Positions 20,479 through 28,182 of a DNA stretch of 39,459 nucleotides are shown piece by piece. The translations under genes were made by a program, and so were the position numbers. The DNA is from Leidyana gryllorum EB-2025a. Its lineage: Eukaryota; Apicomplexa. How positions within the stretch are numbered: position 1 is the first letter of the stretch; every line of letters starts with the position of its first letter. A model generated the notes under the pieces. The model was not told the origin of the DNA. It searched no databases and saw only the letters and a program-made list of their open reading frames with translations. Location of the stretch: assembly GCA_048772705.1 (NCBI GenBank), contig JBLWGC010000172.1, positions 1-39,459 on the forward strand, written 5' to 3'.

Positions 20479-20550
20479 AGGCTGTCCTGGGAATCGAACC
20501 CAGGACTCCTTCCACCCTAAGGAAGGATCATACCACTAGACCAAACAGCC
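20479..20550 (-). tRNA. tRNA-Pro-AGG: tRNA-Pro (AGG)
   Basis: Loop TTAGGGT, stems paired; acceptor GGCTGTT/GACAGCC (one wobble). Confidence 0.9.
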
Positions 20551-20639
20551 GCCTAGCCGGTGGTTTAACCCGCTGGGTACAGTCGAGAGACTCGTCTCAC
20601 TATGTGAAGTATCACTCAATGCCATGAGGTAGGCACAGT

Positions 20640-20712
20640 GGGAGGCTAGCCCAGATGATGAAACGGTGGCTTAGTGTACGAAAGGTTCTGGGATTGATTC
20701 CCAGCCCATCCG
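20640..20712 (+). pseudogene. Ala-derived relic
   Basis: As 19304 with loop TTAGTGT and T loop GGGATTGATTCCC. Confidence 0.55.
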
Positions 20713-20778
20713 GACTACATAGATGGAACCCTCGCCGGAGTAGTCTAGTTGGCCTATCAACGCTGTCTGCCAAAACCA

Positions 20779-20858
20779 TCCGGTGGGACGGAACCGAACC
20801 GCCGACTATCTGATGCCAGCACTACAGTCAGATGCTCTACCAACTGAGCTTTCCCCGG
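20779..20858 (-). tRNA. tRNA-Tyr-GTA: tRNA-Tyr (GTA), short intron
   Basis: Stem TCTGA/TCAGA, GTA, 7-nt insert, T loop TTCGGTT. A box AAAGCTCAG and acceptor CCGGGGA/CCACCGG have changes. Confidence 0.8.
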
Positions 20859-20899
20859 CTGTCCAACTGCTCCGGGGTTCGAAAGGCTTAACCCCAGAT

Positions 20900-20958
20900 C
20901 CTCGCCCTCTCGGACTGCAGTCTGAGCACAGCGTCTTGGGCAACTCGGCCATCTTGCC
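20900..20958 (-). pseudogene. tRNA-Leu (CAG) without T arm
   Basis: GGCAAGATGGCCGAGTTGCCCAAGACG, loop CTCAGAC (CAG), then GAGAGGGCGAGGATCTGGGG: the T arm is replaced by Tyr-side spacer. Same fusion at 27105-27163. Confidence 0.65.
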
Positions 20959-21047
20959 GGCATGTTGTTGGCTCGCCGCTCCACGCGTTTGCTTGACATC
21001 TCAAAATGGAAGGACTTTTGGGGTTGGAGGGCGGCGTGTTCAGAGCG

Positions 21048-21119
21048 TCCGAGATAGTATAGTGGTTAGTATTTCCGCCTGTCACTCGGAAGATCCGGGT
21101 TCGATTCCCGGTCTCGGAG
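21048..21119 (+). tRNA. tRNA-Asp-GTC: tRNA-Asp (GTC)
   Basis: TCCGAGA/TCTCGGA, loop CTGTCAC, B box intact; C31-T39 mismatch. Confidence 0.88.
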
Positions 21120-21233
21120 CAGTTCCAGCCCCTCACAACTGCTGCAACTCAGATTTTGTCTCCGCTGGTCTGGACTTCATCCGGGATCATACGACCTTGG
21201 AGAGACGTGGCATTTAGTCAACAACTATTAGAC

Positions 21234-21305
21234 GGGCTGTTCTGGGAGTCGAACACAGGCCTTCTTCCACCCGAAGGAAGAATCATACCACTAGACCAAC
21301 CAGCC
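21234..21305 (-). tRNA. tRNA-Pro-CGG: tRNA-Pro (CGG)
   Basis: Stem CTTCC/GGAAG, loop TTCGGGT; acceptor has one mismatch (GGCTGGT/AACAGCC) and T loop TTCGACT. Followed by Ala-AGC and Asn, as at 25787-26210. Confidence 0.82.
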
Positions 21306-21393
21306 GCCTGTCGGTCGTGAAACCCGCTGAACACAGTCGAGAGAGTGGTCATACGATGTTGAGAACAAAAAAATGCGATGGAGTCTGCACAAT

Positions 21394-21466
21394 GGGCGAC
21401 TAGCTCAAATGGTAGAGCGCTCGCTTAGCATGCGAGAGGTACTGGGATCGATGCCCAGGTCGTCCA
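21394..21466 (+). tRNA. tRNA-Ala-AGC: tRNA-Ala (AGC)
   Basis: Complete; identical framework to 215-287. Confidence 0.95.
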
Positions 21467-21557
21467 AACTTCGTAGTTTTCAACTGCCGGTATTTTTACG
21501 ACCTTGGAAGGGTCCAAGAGCACAAGTGCCGTCTAGAGAGTACGGTGCCGCAGAACC

Positions 21558-21630
21558 CGGTCCTGGTAGGTTTCGAACCTGCGACTTTGTGGTTAACAGC
21601 CACACGCTCTGCTGACTGAGCTACCAGACC
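21558..21630 (-). tRNA. tRNA-Asn-GTT: tRNA-Asn (GTT)
   Basis: Loop CTGTTAA, stem TGTGG/CCACA, T arm paired; acceptor G6-A67 mismatch. Confidence 0.9.
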
Positions 21631-21752
21631 CAGTGACATTCTTTCAGAGGTTAGCAGAGAGATCCTTCATCTTCCACCGAAGAATTTTGCAGCCCTCTCA
21701 GGTCGTTATCGAGACCTGAGAGACCAGCCAGAAAAGCTTGAGCTCGTGAGCA

Positions 21753-21824
21753 AGCCTTCTGCCGGAATCGAACCGGCGACCTTTCGCTTACTAAGCGAAT
21801 GCTCTGCCCCTAAGCTAAGAAGGC
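21753..21824 (-). tRNA. tRNA-Thr-AGT: tRNA-Thr (AGT)
   Basis: Complete canonical copy, loop TTAGTAA. Confidence 0.95.
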
Positions 21825-21892
21825 AATACAAGCCGAAGATCACGAATCAGTTACTATTGACGGGGATTACTGGAGCACTTTGCTCGAGTAAC

Positions 21893-21965
21893 TTCCACTG
21901 CCGGGACTTGAACCCGGATCGTGCGGGTGAAAGCCGCATATCCTAGCCACTTAGACTACAGTGAA
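21893..21965 (-). tRNA. tRNA-Glu-TTC: tRNA-Glu (TTC)
   Basis: Loop CTTTCAC, T arm paired; acceptor T2-G wobble (TTCACTG/CAGTGGA). Confidence 0.9.
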
Positions 21966-22031
21966 CAAGCCCCCGAGCTCAGCCTTCGGCCTAGAGCTGT
22001 ACCGTGTTGGAAATCAGTGGTACCCAGCTCG

Positions 22032-22085
22032 TGCAATCTTACCGGAACTCGAGTCTGGCACCTTGGACCACCCCGAAATCCGTGC
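22032..22085 (-). pseudogene. Leu-like fragment (CGA loop)
   Basis: GCACGGATTTCGGGGTGGTCC, CCAGA-CTCGAGT-TCCGG, then AAGATTGCAC; same fragment as 19625 in opposite orientation. Confidence 0.55.
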
Positions 22086-22159
22086 CGTACTTCTGAGCTT
22101 GAGAGCGCCACTGTTGAGGGTCTGAGGTTGAGCCTTCGAATCTCGCAGCAGTTGGACGA

Positions 22160-22239
22160 CCCGGGGTAGCTCAGTTGGTAGAGCATCTGACTGTAGTGCT
22201 GGCATCAGATAGTCGGCGGTTCGATTCCGTCCCACCGGA
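22160..22239 (+). tRNA. tRNA-Tyr-GTA: tRNA-Tyr (GTA), short intron
   Basis: Stem TCTGA/TCAGA, CTGTAG plus 7-nt insert, T arm CGGTTCGATTCCG, A box TAGCTCAGTTGG. Acceptor CCCGGGG/CCACCGG has mismatches. Confidence 0.85.
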
Positions 22240-22342
22240 AGTAGAGTGGTGATTGGCAAAGTACTACTCAACCTGATGATTTTGGCAGACAGCGTTGATA
22301 GGCCAACTAGACTACTCCAGCGAGGGTTCCATCTATCTAGTT

Positions 22343-22414
22343 TGGATGGGCTGAGAATCGATCCCACAACCTTTCGTGCACTGAGCACCGTTTCATCATC
22401 TGGGCTAGCCTCCC
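22343..22414 (-). pseudogene. Ala-derived relic
   Basis: Counterpart of 7313 in repeat B; loop TCAGTGC, T loop GGGATCGATTCTC. Confidence 0.55.
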
Positions 22415-22503
22415 TCTGTGCCTACCTCGTGGCATTGAGTGATACTTCACATAGTGAGACGAGTCTCTCGACTGTAGCCAGCGGGTTGAACCACCGGCCA
22501 GGC

Positions 22504-22575
22504 GGCTGTTTGGTCTAGTGGTATGATCCTTCCTTAGGGTGGAAGGAGTCCTGGGTTCGATTCCCAGAACAGCCC
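22504..22575 (+). tRNA. tRNA-Pro-AGG: tRNA-Pro (AGG)
   Basis: Canonical copy, loop TTAGGGT, B box TTCGATTCCC; its inverted partner at 7189 has the B-box change. Confidence 0.95.
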
Positions 22576-22676
22576 GTCTGATAGTTGTTGACGCAACACG
22601 GCACTCGACCCATCCCGGACAGCTAAGACAGGATCTGAGTTGTTGACTCAACAGGCTGCAACCCGGCCATTCGTCC

Positions 22677-22749
22677 AGACGCTACTGGGACTCGAACCCA
22701 GAATCCCCGGTTCCGTAGACCGATGCCATATCCATTAGGCCATAGCGCC
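22677..22749 (-). tRNA. tRNA-Arg-ACG: tRNA-Arg (ACG)
   Basis: Complete 73 nt, loop CTACGGA, all stems paired. Confidence 0.94.
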
Positions 22750-22845
22750 ACTAGCGGAGCCGTCTAATGGGAGTGTGTAGCGATCAAGACAGGACATGGG
22801 CAGCTCCGATGCCCACATCTCCCATTCGAGACATCGGGGACATAC

Positions 22846-22917
22846 TATCCAAGCCAGGATTCGGGCCTGGGTATGCACGGCCACAACTTGCTGTTGTAAG
22901 CACCTAGACGACCCGAC
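22846..22917 (-). tRNA. tRNA-His-GTG: tRNA-His (GTG), divergent
   Basis: Loop TTGTGGC, acceptor GTCGGG one base short, T loop CCCGAAT. Confidence 0.6.
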
Positions 22918-22993
22918 AATCTTCAAGTGAGGCTGGTGGGTACCAAAGCCACTTAAGATGTCGGGCTATCGGGTTTTTTGTCCTTGCATTCCT

Positions 22994-23066
22994 GCCGCCC
23001 TAGCTCAGTCGGTAGAGCGCAAGACTCTTAATCTTGCAGTCGCGGGTTCGAGCCCCGCGGGCGGTG
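22994..23066 (+). tRNA. tRNA-Lys-CTT: tRNA-Lys (CTT)
   Basis: Complete canonical copy, loop CTCTTAA. Confidence 0.95.
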
Positions 23067-23126
23067 TGGATCTATATCCCCGGAAGTAAGAATGGAACTG
23101 TTGCCTGCAAGCACACTCAGCTGGAT

Positions 23127-23199
23127 TTCCACTGCCGGGACTTGAACCCCGATCGTGCGGGTGAGAGCCGCATATCTTAGCCACTTAGACTACAGTGGA
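23127..23199 (-). tRNA. tRNA-Glu-CTC: tRNA-Glu (CTC)
   Basis: Loop CTCTCAC; D loop TAAGTGGCTAAG and T stem CGGGG as in partner 6541. Confidence 0.9.
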
Positions 23200-23256
23200 C
23201 AACTCCCTTAGCTGCAGCTTTAGCCGAGAGCCGTACCCTCTTGACCTGAACCAACG

Positions 23257-23324
23257 GGGCTGTTCTGAGAATCGAACCCAGGACTTCTTCCACCCGTGGA
23301 ATCATACCACTAGACCAAACAGCC
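23257..23324 (-). pseudogene. tRNA-Pro (CGG) with shortened anticodon stem
   Basis: Same deletion as 6416 (ATTCC-ACGGGT-GGAAG); T loop TTCGATTCTC. Confidence 0.66.
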
Positions 23325-23405
23325 GAATGGGAAGGGGGATACAACCGGCTACGTACAGCCGTAAACTCGAAGTGATGGCTAATTCCGTCCTGAAATGAGT
23401 ACCGT

Positions 23406-23489
23406 TGCGCAGAATGGGACCCGCACCATGCAGACTTGCGCCTACCAGTATGTGGCAAGATGCCCTAGTGGGTAAGGCGCTATTTCTCA
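23406..23489. pseudogene. Leu-CAA 3' half (-) / Leu 5' half (+) chimera
   Basis: Inverted partner of 6251-6334: 23406-23450 minus is the Leu-CAA 3' half, 23454-23489 plus the Leu 5' half. Confidence 0.66.
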
Positions 23490-23584
23490 GACGCCACTCA
23501 CATGGTCGTGAGTATCTTTCTCGCGCCTTGAAAGGGCACTGACTACCCGCAGAAACCCCAGACTACTTGTCTAGACGCTCCATT

Positions 23585-23665
23585 GCGAGAATGCCCGAGA
23601 GGTTAAGGGGGTGGCCTTAAGATCCACTGGTTAATTCCACGTGGGTTCGAACCCCACTTCTCGCA
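23585..23665 (+). tRNA. tRNA-Leu-TAA: tRNA-Leu (TAA)
   Basis: Acceptor GCGAGAA/TTCTCGC fully paired, loop CTTAAGA, long arm, B box intact; C31-T39 mismatch as in the other two copies. Confidence 0.87.
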
Positions 23666-23685
23666 TAAGGAGGCATGTGTCGGGG

Positions 23686-23759
23686 GAGGGGAATGGAACG
23701 GTCGACTACCTGCCGCACCCGCCGCAGTCAGATGCTGTACCAAGTGAGCGAACGCCTGT
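23686..23759 (-). pseudogene. Tyr-like relic
   Basis: Inverted partner of 5981-6054; carries the same GGTGCGGCA insertion. Confidence 0.5.
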
Positions 23760-23837
23760 CGTGTGACCCTTGGACATCGAGGTTTGCTCCCGAACCGCAC
23801 CTTTTGAGTGAGCACCAAACGAAGTCTAAAGCGGAAC

Positions 23838-23881
23838 GAGCTCGACCCAGGTCTTCCGCGTGACGCGCGAAAATATTAAGG
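23838..23881 (-). pseudogene. tRNA-Asp fragment
   Basis: Inverted partner of 5859-5902. Confidence 0.48.
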
Positions 23882-23959
23882 ACTCCGGTCGACCTGCCCA
23901 ATGACTTGCATGACTCCACCCTGAGGCAAATAGAGTGTAACTTAGTTTAGAGTTTCCTT

Positions 23960-24032
23960 GTCGTCCTAGCTCAGTCGGTGGAGCGCGAGCCTCTTAATCT
24001 TGCAGTCGCAGAGTGAAGTCCCGTGGGCGGTG
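23960..24032 (+). pseudogene. Lys-like (CTT), degraded T arm
   Basis: Inverted partner of 5708-5780; loop CTCTTAA, T arm GCAGAGTGAAGTCCC. Confidence 0.58.
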
Positions 24033-24094
24033 CGGACGAGTGGGCCGGGGAGTAAGAATGCAGTATGTTGCCTACAAGCACACCCAGCTGCATT

Positions 24095-24166
24095 TGCGCT
24101 GCCGAGACTCGAACCGGGATGGTGCGGGTTGGCGCCGCATATACTATCCAACGAGACTATAGTGGA
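24095..24166 (-). pseudogene. Glu-like tRNA with CCA loop
   Basis: Inverted partner of 5574-5645; loop CGCCAAC. Confidence 0.58.
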
Positions 24167-24283
24167 CAAGTCACCAAAGTTGCACTGACGAATGGGGGCA
24201 GAAAAGGCCTGAGAATTTTGCAACCCCCTCAGGTCGTTATCGAGACCGAGAGACCAGCCCGAAAAGCTTAAGCTTGTGAGCAA

Positions 24284-24352
24284 AGCCTTCTGCCGGAATC
24301 GAACCGGCGACCTTTCCCTTAAGCGAATGTTCTGCCCCTAAGCTAAGAAGGC
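24284..24352 (-). pseudogene. tRNA-Thr lacking its anticodon
   Basis: Inverted partner of 5388-5456 with the same TTAA four-base loop, plus a stem change (GGGAA). Confidence 0.78.
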
Positions 24353-24428
24353 AATGCAAGCCGGGAGTCACCCATCAGTTCCTATTGACACAAGCTATTA
24401 AAGCACTTTGATCGAGTACTCTAATGAC

Positions 24429-24501
24429 TTCCACTGCCGGGACTTGAACCCGGATCGTGCGGGTGAAAGCCGCATATCCTAGCCACTTAGACTACAGTGG
24501 A
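24429..24501 (-). tRNA. tRNA-Glu-TTC: tRNA-Glu (TTC)
   Basis: Inverted partner of 5239; complete, loop CTTTCAC. Confidence 0.93.
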
Positions 24502-24583
24502 CGAGTCACAACAGTTGCACTGACGAATGAGGCGCCAGGGAACTGTGAGTCGATCGTGGGAAGTTCACCTAGGTTTGGCGGGT

Positions 24584-24650
24584 GGGCGGCTATCTCAAGT
24601 GGAAGAGCGGTGACTTTGCACGCGAGAGGTCAGTTTAGACACCTATCAAT
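24584..24650 (+). pseudogene. Ala-like (TGC) relic
   Basis: Inverted partner of 5090-5156. Confidence 0.56.
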
Positions 24651-24715
24651 GCCGCAGGACAGGCTGAACATAGGGGTATTTGGTCACTCCTCGCGGCATG
24701 TCGAATTCGACAGTT

Positions 24716-24797
24716 GGCAACTTCCCCGAGTGGTTAAGGGGGTAGACTTGAAATCTACTGGGTCTGGCCCGCGCTGGTTCGAATCCAGCAGTTGTCG
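24716..24797 (+). tRNA. tRNA-Ser-TGA: tRNA-Ser (TGA)
   Basis: Inverted partner of 4943; loop CTTGAAA, T arm GCTGGTTCGAATCCAGC; A box CCCCGAGTGG. Confidence 0.87.
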
Positions 24798-24873
24798 TGT
24801 TATGTGATCGGGCATCAACTCCATTCGGTCGTGACTCTGTTTTCAAATACCGCAGGTGTAGCCGTTAGAAGTT

Positions 24874-24946
24874 TGGACGACCTGGGCATCCATCCCAGTA
24901 TCTCTCGCATGCTGAGCGAGTGCTATATCATTCCAGCTAGTCGCCC
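24874..24946 (-). pseudogene. tRNA-Ala (AGC) with damaged A and B boxes
   Basis: Inverted partner of 4794; T loop GGGATGGATGCC. Confidence 0.63.
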
Positions 24947-25034
24947 GCTGTGCAGACCCCATAGCATTTAGTGGTTCTTGACATATTATAACCAGTCTCC
25001 CCACTGTACCAGCCATTTGCACCACCGACCGATG

Positions 25035-25105
25035 GGCTGTTTGGTCTAGTGCTATGATCCCTCCTCAGGGTGGAAGGAGTCCTGGTTCCATTCCCAGAAC
25101 AGCCC
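25035..25105 (+). pseudogene. tRNA-Pro (AGG), T arm one base short
   Basis: Partner of 4634: loop TCAGGGT. T arm CCTGGTTCCATTCCC lost a base and the B-box G. Marks the outer end of repeat B. Confidence 0.66.
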
Positions 25106-25158
25106 TCTTGGTCGTCGGTTGACCCGACGGGACAAGTTGCCCTCAGAACCAACACAGC

Positions 25159-25190
25159 CACCTCGTTAGCGCACTTGGGTAGGGCAGTCA
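25159..25190 (+). pseudogene. Possible elongator-Met 5' relic
   Basis: CCTCGTTAGCGCACTTGGGTAGGGCAGTCAG; here GCGCA of the Met D stem is kept, supporting the Met origin of this relic family. Confidence 0.42.
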
Positions 25191-25247
25191 GGACATACTA
25201 GCATCTCAAGAATCGCATTTCGGCTACCTCTTCCATGTTGCAGACTG

Positions 25248-25319
25248 AGCAATGTAGCTCAGTGGAAGAGTGTTGGGCTCATAGCCCAAAGGTCCGTCGA
25301 TCGAAGCGGCGCACTGCTA
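25248..25319 (+). tRNA. tRNA-iMet-CAT: Initiator tRNA-Met (CAT)
   Basis: Loop CTCATAG, T loop ATCGAAG, acceptor AGCAATG/GCACTGCTA with one mismatch. Confidence 0.85.
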
Positions 25320-25342
25320 AGTGTGCGCAGAAGGGAACAGTT

Positions 25343-25399
25343 ATCGAACCGGCGACCTTTCGCTGACTAAGCGGATGCTCTGCCACAAGCTGAGAAGGC
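25343..25399 (-). pseudogene. tRNA-Thr (AGT) truncated at 3' end
   Basis: GCCTTCTCAGC start, loop TTAGTCA, T arm cut after CCGGTTCGAT; partner of 9541 in the iMet-Thr-Lys-Glu module. Confidence 0.65.
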
Positions 25400-25500
25400 A
25401 ATGTTAACGGAAGTTACTGAAGCACATTGTTCCACCGGTCCAATGACTTCCACTGCTCCGCCCAACGGCAAATAGGGTGTAACTAAGTCTAGAGCTTCGT

Positions 25501-25573
25501 TGCGCCCTAGCTCAGTCCGTAGAGCGCAAGACTGTTAATCTTGCAGTCGCGGGTTCGAGCCCCGCGGGCGGTG
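25501..25573 (+). tRNA. Lys-type tRNA with GTT (Asn) anticodon
   Basis: Lys body with CAAGA/TCTTG stem and perfect T arm; loop CTGTTAA: anticodon GTT (Asn). 5' acceptor is TGCGCCC rather than GCCGCCC, so two end pairs are weakened. Sister of 9715 (GCT). Confidence 0.8.
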
Positions 25574-25633
25574 CAAATCAATGTCTCTGGGAGTTAGAAT
25601 GGAACCGTTGCCTACAACCACACTCAGCTGGAT

Positions 25634-25705
25634 TTCCACTGCCGCAACTTGAACCCAGATCGTGCGGGTGAGAGCCGCTTATCCTGGCCATCAGACTACA
25701 GTGGG
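25634..25705 (-). tRNA. tRNA-Glu (CTC), degraded
   Basis: Loop CTCTCAC; D arm one base short (CTGATGGCCAGG), T stem CTGGGTTCAAGTTGCGG mismatched, first pair changed. Confidence 0.65.
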
Positions 25706-25786
25706 CGACTTCCCGAGTTGAGGCTTCGGATGAGAGCCGTACCATCTTGAGATCAGGTGGAGCGTCGGGTCAACCGACAACCAATA

Positions 25787-25858
25787 GGGCTGTTCTGGGA
25801 ATCGAACCCAGGACTTCTTCCACCCGAAGGAAGAATCATACCACTAGACCAAACAGCC
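25787..25858 (-). tRNA. tRNA-Pro-CGG: tRNA-Pro (CGG)
   Basis: Canonical Pro: GGCTGTT/AACAGCC, stem CTTCC/GGAAG, loop TTCGGGT, B box TTCGATTCCC. The cleanest CGG copy. Confidence 0.95.
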
Positions 25859-25946
25859 GCCTGGTCGGTGGTGCAAACCGCTGAGTACAGTCGGGAGACT
25901 GGTCATAATATTTGAGAACCAACACATGCGATGGGGTCTGCGCAAC

Positions 25947-26019
25947 GGGCGACTAGCTCAAATGGTAGAGCGCTCGCTTAGCATGCGAGAGGTACTGGGA
26001 TCGAGGCCCAGGTCGTCCA
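25947..26019 (+). tRNA. tRNA-Ala-AGC: tRNA-Ala (AGC)
   Basis: Loop TTAGCAT, all stems paired; T loop ATCGAGG. Confidence 0.93.
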
Positions 26020-26137
26020 AAGTACGCTACGGCTGTACGTGGCGGGAGCCAAACCCAACCTTACATCTTTGAAGGGTCGCAGACCACAAGTGCCATTGGG
26101 AGAGCAGCCCAGTCAGTGTCTAGGGTGCCTCTAAAAC

Positions 26138-26210
26138 CGGTCCTGACAGGTTTCGAACCGGCGGGTTTGTGGTTAAGAGCCACACGCTCTGCCGACCTAG
26201 CTACAAGACC
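26138..26210 (-). tRNA. Asn-type tRNA with CTT (Lys) anticodon
   Basis: Asn body GGTCTTG/CAGGACC, stem TGTGG/CCACA, but loop CTCTTAA: anticodon CTT, decoding Lys AAG. T stem CCGGTTCGAAACCTG has one mismatch and the D loop reads TAGGTCGGC. Only about 570 bp from the Lys-type GTT gene at 25501. Confidence 0.82.
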
Positions 26211-26351
26211 CAGTGACAATGTTTCAGAGGTCAGTATAGAGACCCCCCGCTTCCTACCGCAGGACTCTGCAACCCCTTTGTTGTAGATTCACCAGACCAC
26301 GTCTTGTCAAGAGGGTACGGCTCTCGGCTAAAGCTGCAGCTGAGGGAGTTG

Positions 26352-26424
26352 TCCACTGTAGTCTAAGTGGCTAGGATATGCGGCTCTCACCCGCACGATC
26401 CGGGTTCAAGTCCCGGCAGTGGAA
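26352..26424 (+). tRNA. tRNA-Glu-CTC: tRNA-Glu (CTC)
   Basis: Complete canonical copy, loop CTCTCAC. Confidence 0.95.
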
Positions 26425-26484
26425 ATCCAGCTGAGTGTGCTTGTAGGCAACGGTTCCATTCCTACTCCCAGAGACATTGATTTG

Positions 26485-26554
26485 CACCGCCCGCGGGGCT
26501 CGAACCCGCGACTGCAAGATAAGTCTTGTGCTCTACCGACTGAGCTAGGGCGGC
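26485..26554 (-). pseudogene. tRNA-Lys lacking its anticodon
   Basis: Lys body perfect except for a loop of four bases, CAAGA-CTTA-TCTTG, three short of CTNTTAA. Parallels the Thr case at 5388. Confidence 0.82.
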
Positions 26555-26681
26555 AAGGAAGCTCTAAACTTAGTTACACCCTCTTTGCCGTTGGGTGGAG
26601 CAGTGGAAGGATTGACTGTGGAACAATGTGCTTCAGTAACTGCCGTCAATAGTGACTGATGCGTGATTACCAGCTGATATT

Positions 26682-26753
26682 GCCTTCTAAGCTTAGGGGC
26701 AGAGCATTCGCTTAGTAAGCGAAAGGTCGCCGGTTCGATTCCGGCAGAAGGCT
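26682..26753 (+). tRNA. tRNA-Thr-AGT: tRNA-Thr (AGT)
   Basis: Complete, loop TTAGTAA; position 8 is A (TCTAAGC). Confidence 0.92.
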
Positions 26754-26783
26754 TGACTGCATCGACTGGGCACCAGCTCCAAT

Positions 26784-26869
26784 CATCGTAGCTCAGCCTC
26801 GTAGCTCAGCCAGCAGAGAGTAAGTCTCTTAGCCCCAAAGTCGCAGGTTTGGGACCTGCCAGTACCTGA
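26784..26869 (+). pseudogene. Asn-like relic with doubled A box
   Basis: TCGTAGCTCAGCC occurs twice in tandem (26786 and 26799), then AAGTCTCTTAGCC and a good Asn T arm CGCAGGTTTGGGACCTGCCAG. Relative of 16257. Confidence 0.58.
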
Positions 26870-26938
26870 GGCACCCACAGGGGGCCAGACCAGCTGAGAC
26901 AAAATCTGAGTTGCAGCAGTTGTGAGAGGCTCGAACTG

Positions 26939-27010
26939 CTCTGAGACCGGGAATCGAACCCGCGCCTTCCGAGTGACAGGCGGAAATACTAACCACTATA
27001 CTATCTCAAA
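26939..27010 (-). tRNA. tRNA-Asp (GTC), mildly degraded
   Basis: Loop CTGTCAC; acceptor TTTGAGA/TCTCAGA, variable loop GGCGCGGG and stem C-T mismatch. Confidence 0.76.
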
Positions 27011-27104
27011 TGCTCTGAATACGCCGGCCTCCAACCCCAAAAGTTCTTCCATTATGAGATTCCAAGCACAGAAAACGCGTGGAGCGGCGAGCCAACAACA
27101 TCCC

Positions 27105-27163
27105 GGCAAGATGGCCGATTTGTCTAAGGGGCTGTGCTCAGACCGCAGTCCGACAAGGCGAGG
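27105..27163 (+). pseudogene. tRNA-Leu (CAG) without T arm
   Basis: GGCAAGATGGCCGATTTGTCTAAGG, loop CTCAGAC, then GACAAGGCGAGGATCTGGGG; same Leu/Tyr-spacer fusion as 20900. Confidence 0.65.
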
Positions 27164-27204
27164 ATCTGGGGTTGAGCCTTTCGAACCCCGGAGCAGTTGC
27201 ACGG

Positions 27205-27284
27205 CCGGGGGTAGCTCAGTTGGTAGAGCTTCTGACTGTAGTGCTGGCATCAGATAGTCGGCGGTTCGATTCCGTCCCACCGGA
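27205..27284 (+). tRNA. tRNA-Tyr-GTA: tRNA-Tyr (GTA), short intron
   Basis: Acceptor CCGGGGG/CCACCGG, A box TAGCTCAGTTGG, CTGTAG plus 7-nt insert, T arm CGGTTCGATTCCG; stem base T27 with TCAGA as in 22160. Confidence 0.88.
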
Positions 27285-27366
27285 AGTAGAGTGGTGATTG
27301 GCAAAGTACTAGACAGCGTTGATAGGCCAACCAGACTACTCTGGCGAGGGTTCCATCTATGTAGTT

Positions 27367-27438
27367 CGGATGCCCTGAGAATCGATCCCCGAACCTTTCG
27401 TATACCAAGCACCGTTTCATCATCTGGGCTAGCCTCCC
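27367..27438 (-). pseudogene. Ala-derived relic (GGT loop)
   Basis: Same relic family as 7313 with loop TTGGTAT; T loop GGGATCGATTCTC. Confidence 0.53.
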
Positions 27439-27527
27439 TCTGTGCCTACCTCATGGCATTGAGTGATACTCCACATAGTGAGACGAGTCTCTCGACTGTA
27501 CCCGGCGGGTTGAACCACCGGCTAGGC

Positions 27528-27599
27528 GGCTGTTTGGTCTAGTGGTATGATCCTTCCTTAGGGTGGAAGGAGTCCTGGGTTCGATTCCCAGAACAGCCT
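27528..27599 (+). tRNA. tRNA-Pro-AGG: tRNA-Pro (AGG)
   Basis: Canonical copy, loop TTAGGGT. Confidence 0.95.
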
Positions 27600-27733
27600 T
27601 CTTGGTTGTCGGTTGACCCGATGGGATAAGCAGGTTTTAGAAGTAACACAGCCACCTCGTTACCACTTCGGCACTCAAGGCAATTAACATCTCAAAAATC
27701 GCATTTCGGCTCCCTCTTCCATGTTGCAGACTG

Positions 27734-27805
27734 AGCAGTGTAGCTCAGTGGAAGAGTGTTGGGCTCATAACCCAAAGGTCCGTCGATCGAAACGACGCAC
27801 TGCTA
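27734..27805 (+). tRNA. tRNA-iMet-CAT: Initiator tRNA-Met (CAT)
   Basis: Complete; identical framework to 9443 and 18935. Confidence 0.95.
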
Positions 27806-27854
27806 AGTGTGCGCAGGAGGGAAACAGTTATAGAATTGACTGGGTCGTGAGCAA

Positions 27855-27918
27855 AGCCTTCTGGCGGAATCGAGCCGGCGCTTACGAAGCGAACGCTCTG
27901 CCCCTAAGCTTAGAAGGC
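27855..27918 (-). pseudogene. tRNA-Thr (CGT) with internal deletion
   Basis: 64 nt; loop TTCGTAA (CGT) but the 3' anticodon stem and variable loop are cut (GCGCCGGC). Confidence 0.72.
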
Positions 27919-27994
27919 AATGTAAGTCGGAGATAACGAAGCGATGGCTACTGACGGAGATTAGTGGAGCACTTTGCTCGAGTAGTTCAATGAC

Positions 27995-28067
27995 TTCCAC
28001 TGCCGGGACTTGAACCCGGATCGTGCGGGTGAGAGCCGCATATCCTAGCCACTTAGACTACAGTGGA
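27995..28067 (-). tRNA. tRNA-Glu-CTC: tRNA-Glu (CTC)
   Basis: Complete canonical copy. Confidence 0.95.
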
Positions 28068-28182
28068 CAACTCCCTCAGCTGCAGCTTTACCCGAGAGCC
28101 GTACCCTCTTGACAAGACGTGGTTGCAATCCTGCGGTACAAAAAGGAGGATGTCTATACTAACCTGTGAACCATTGTAGCTG

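Larger units (their letters stand above)
22106..25106. repeat. Inverted repeat B, right copy
   Basis: Reverse complement of 4634-7622. Compared with the left copy it has a short deletion in the His upstream spacer near 22806 and keeps several genes in better condition (Pro 22504, Arg 22677, Leu-TAA 23585). Confidence 0.93.
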
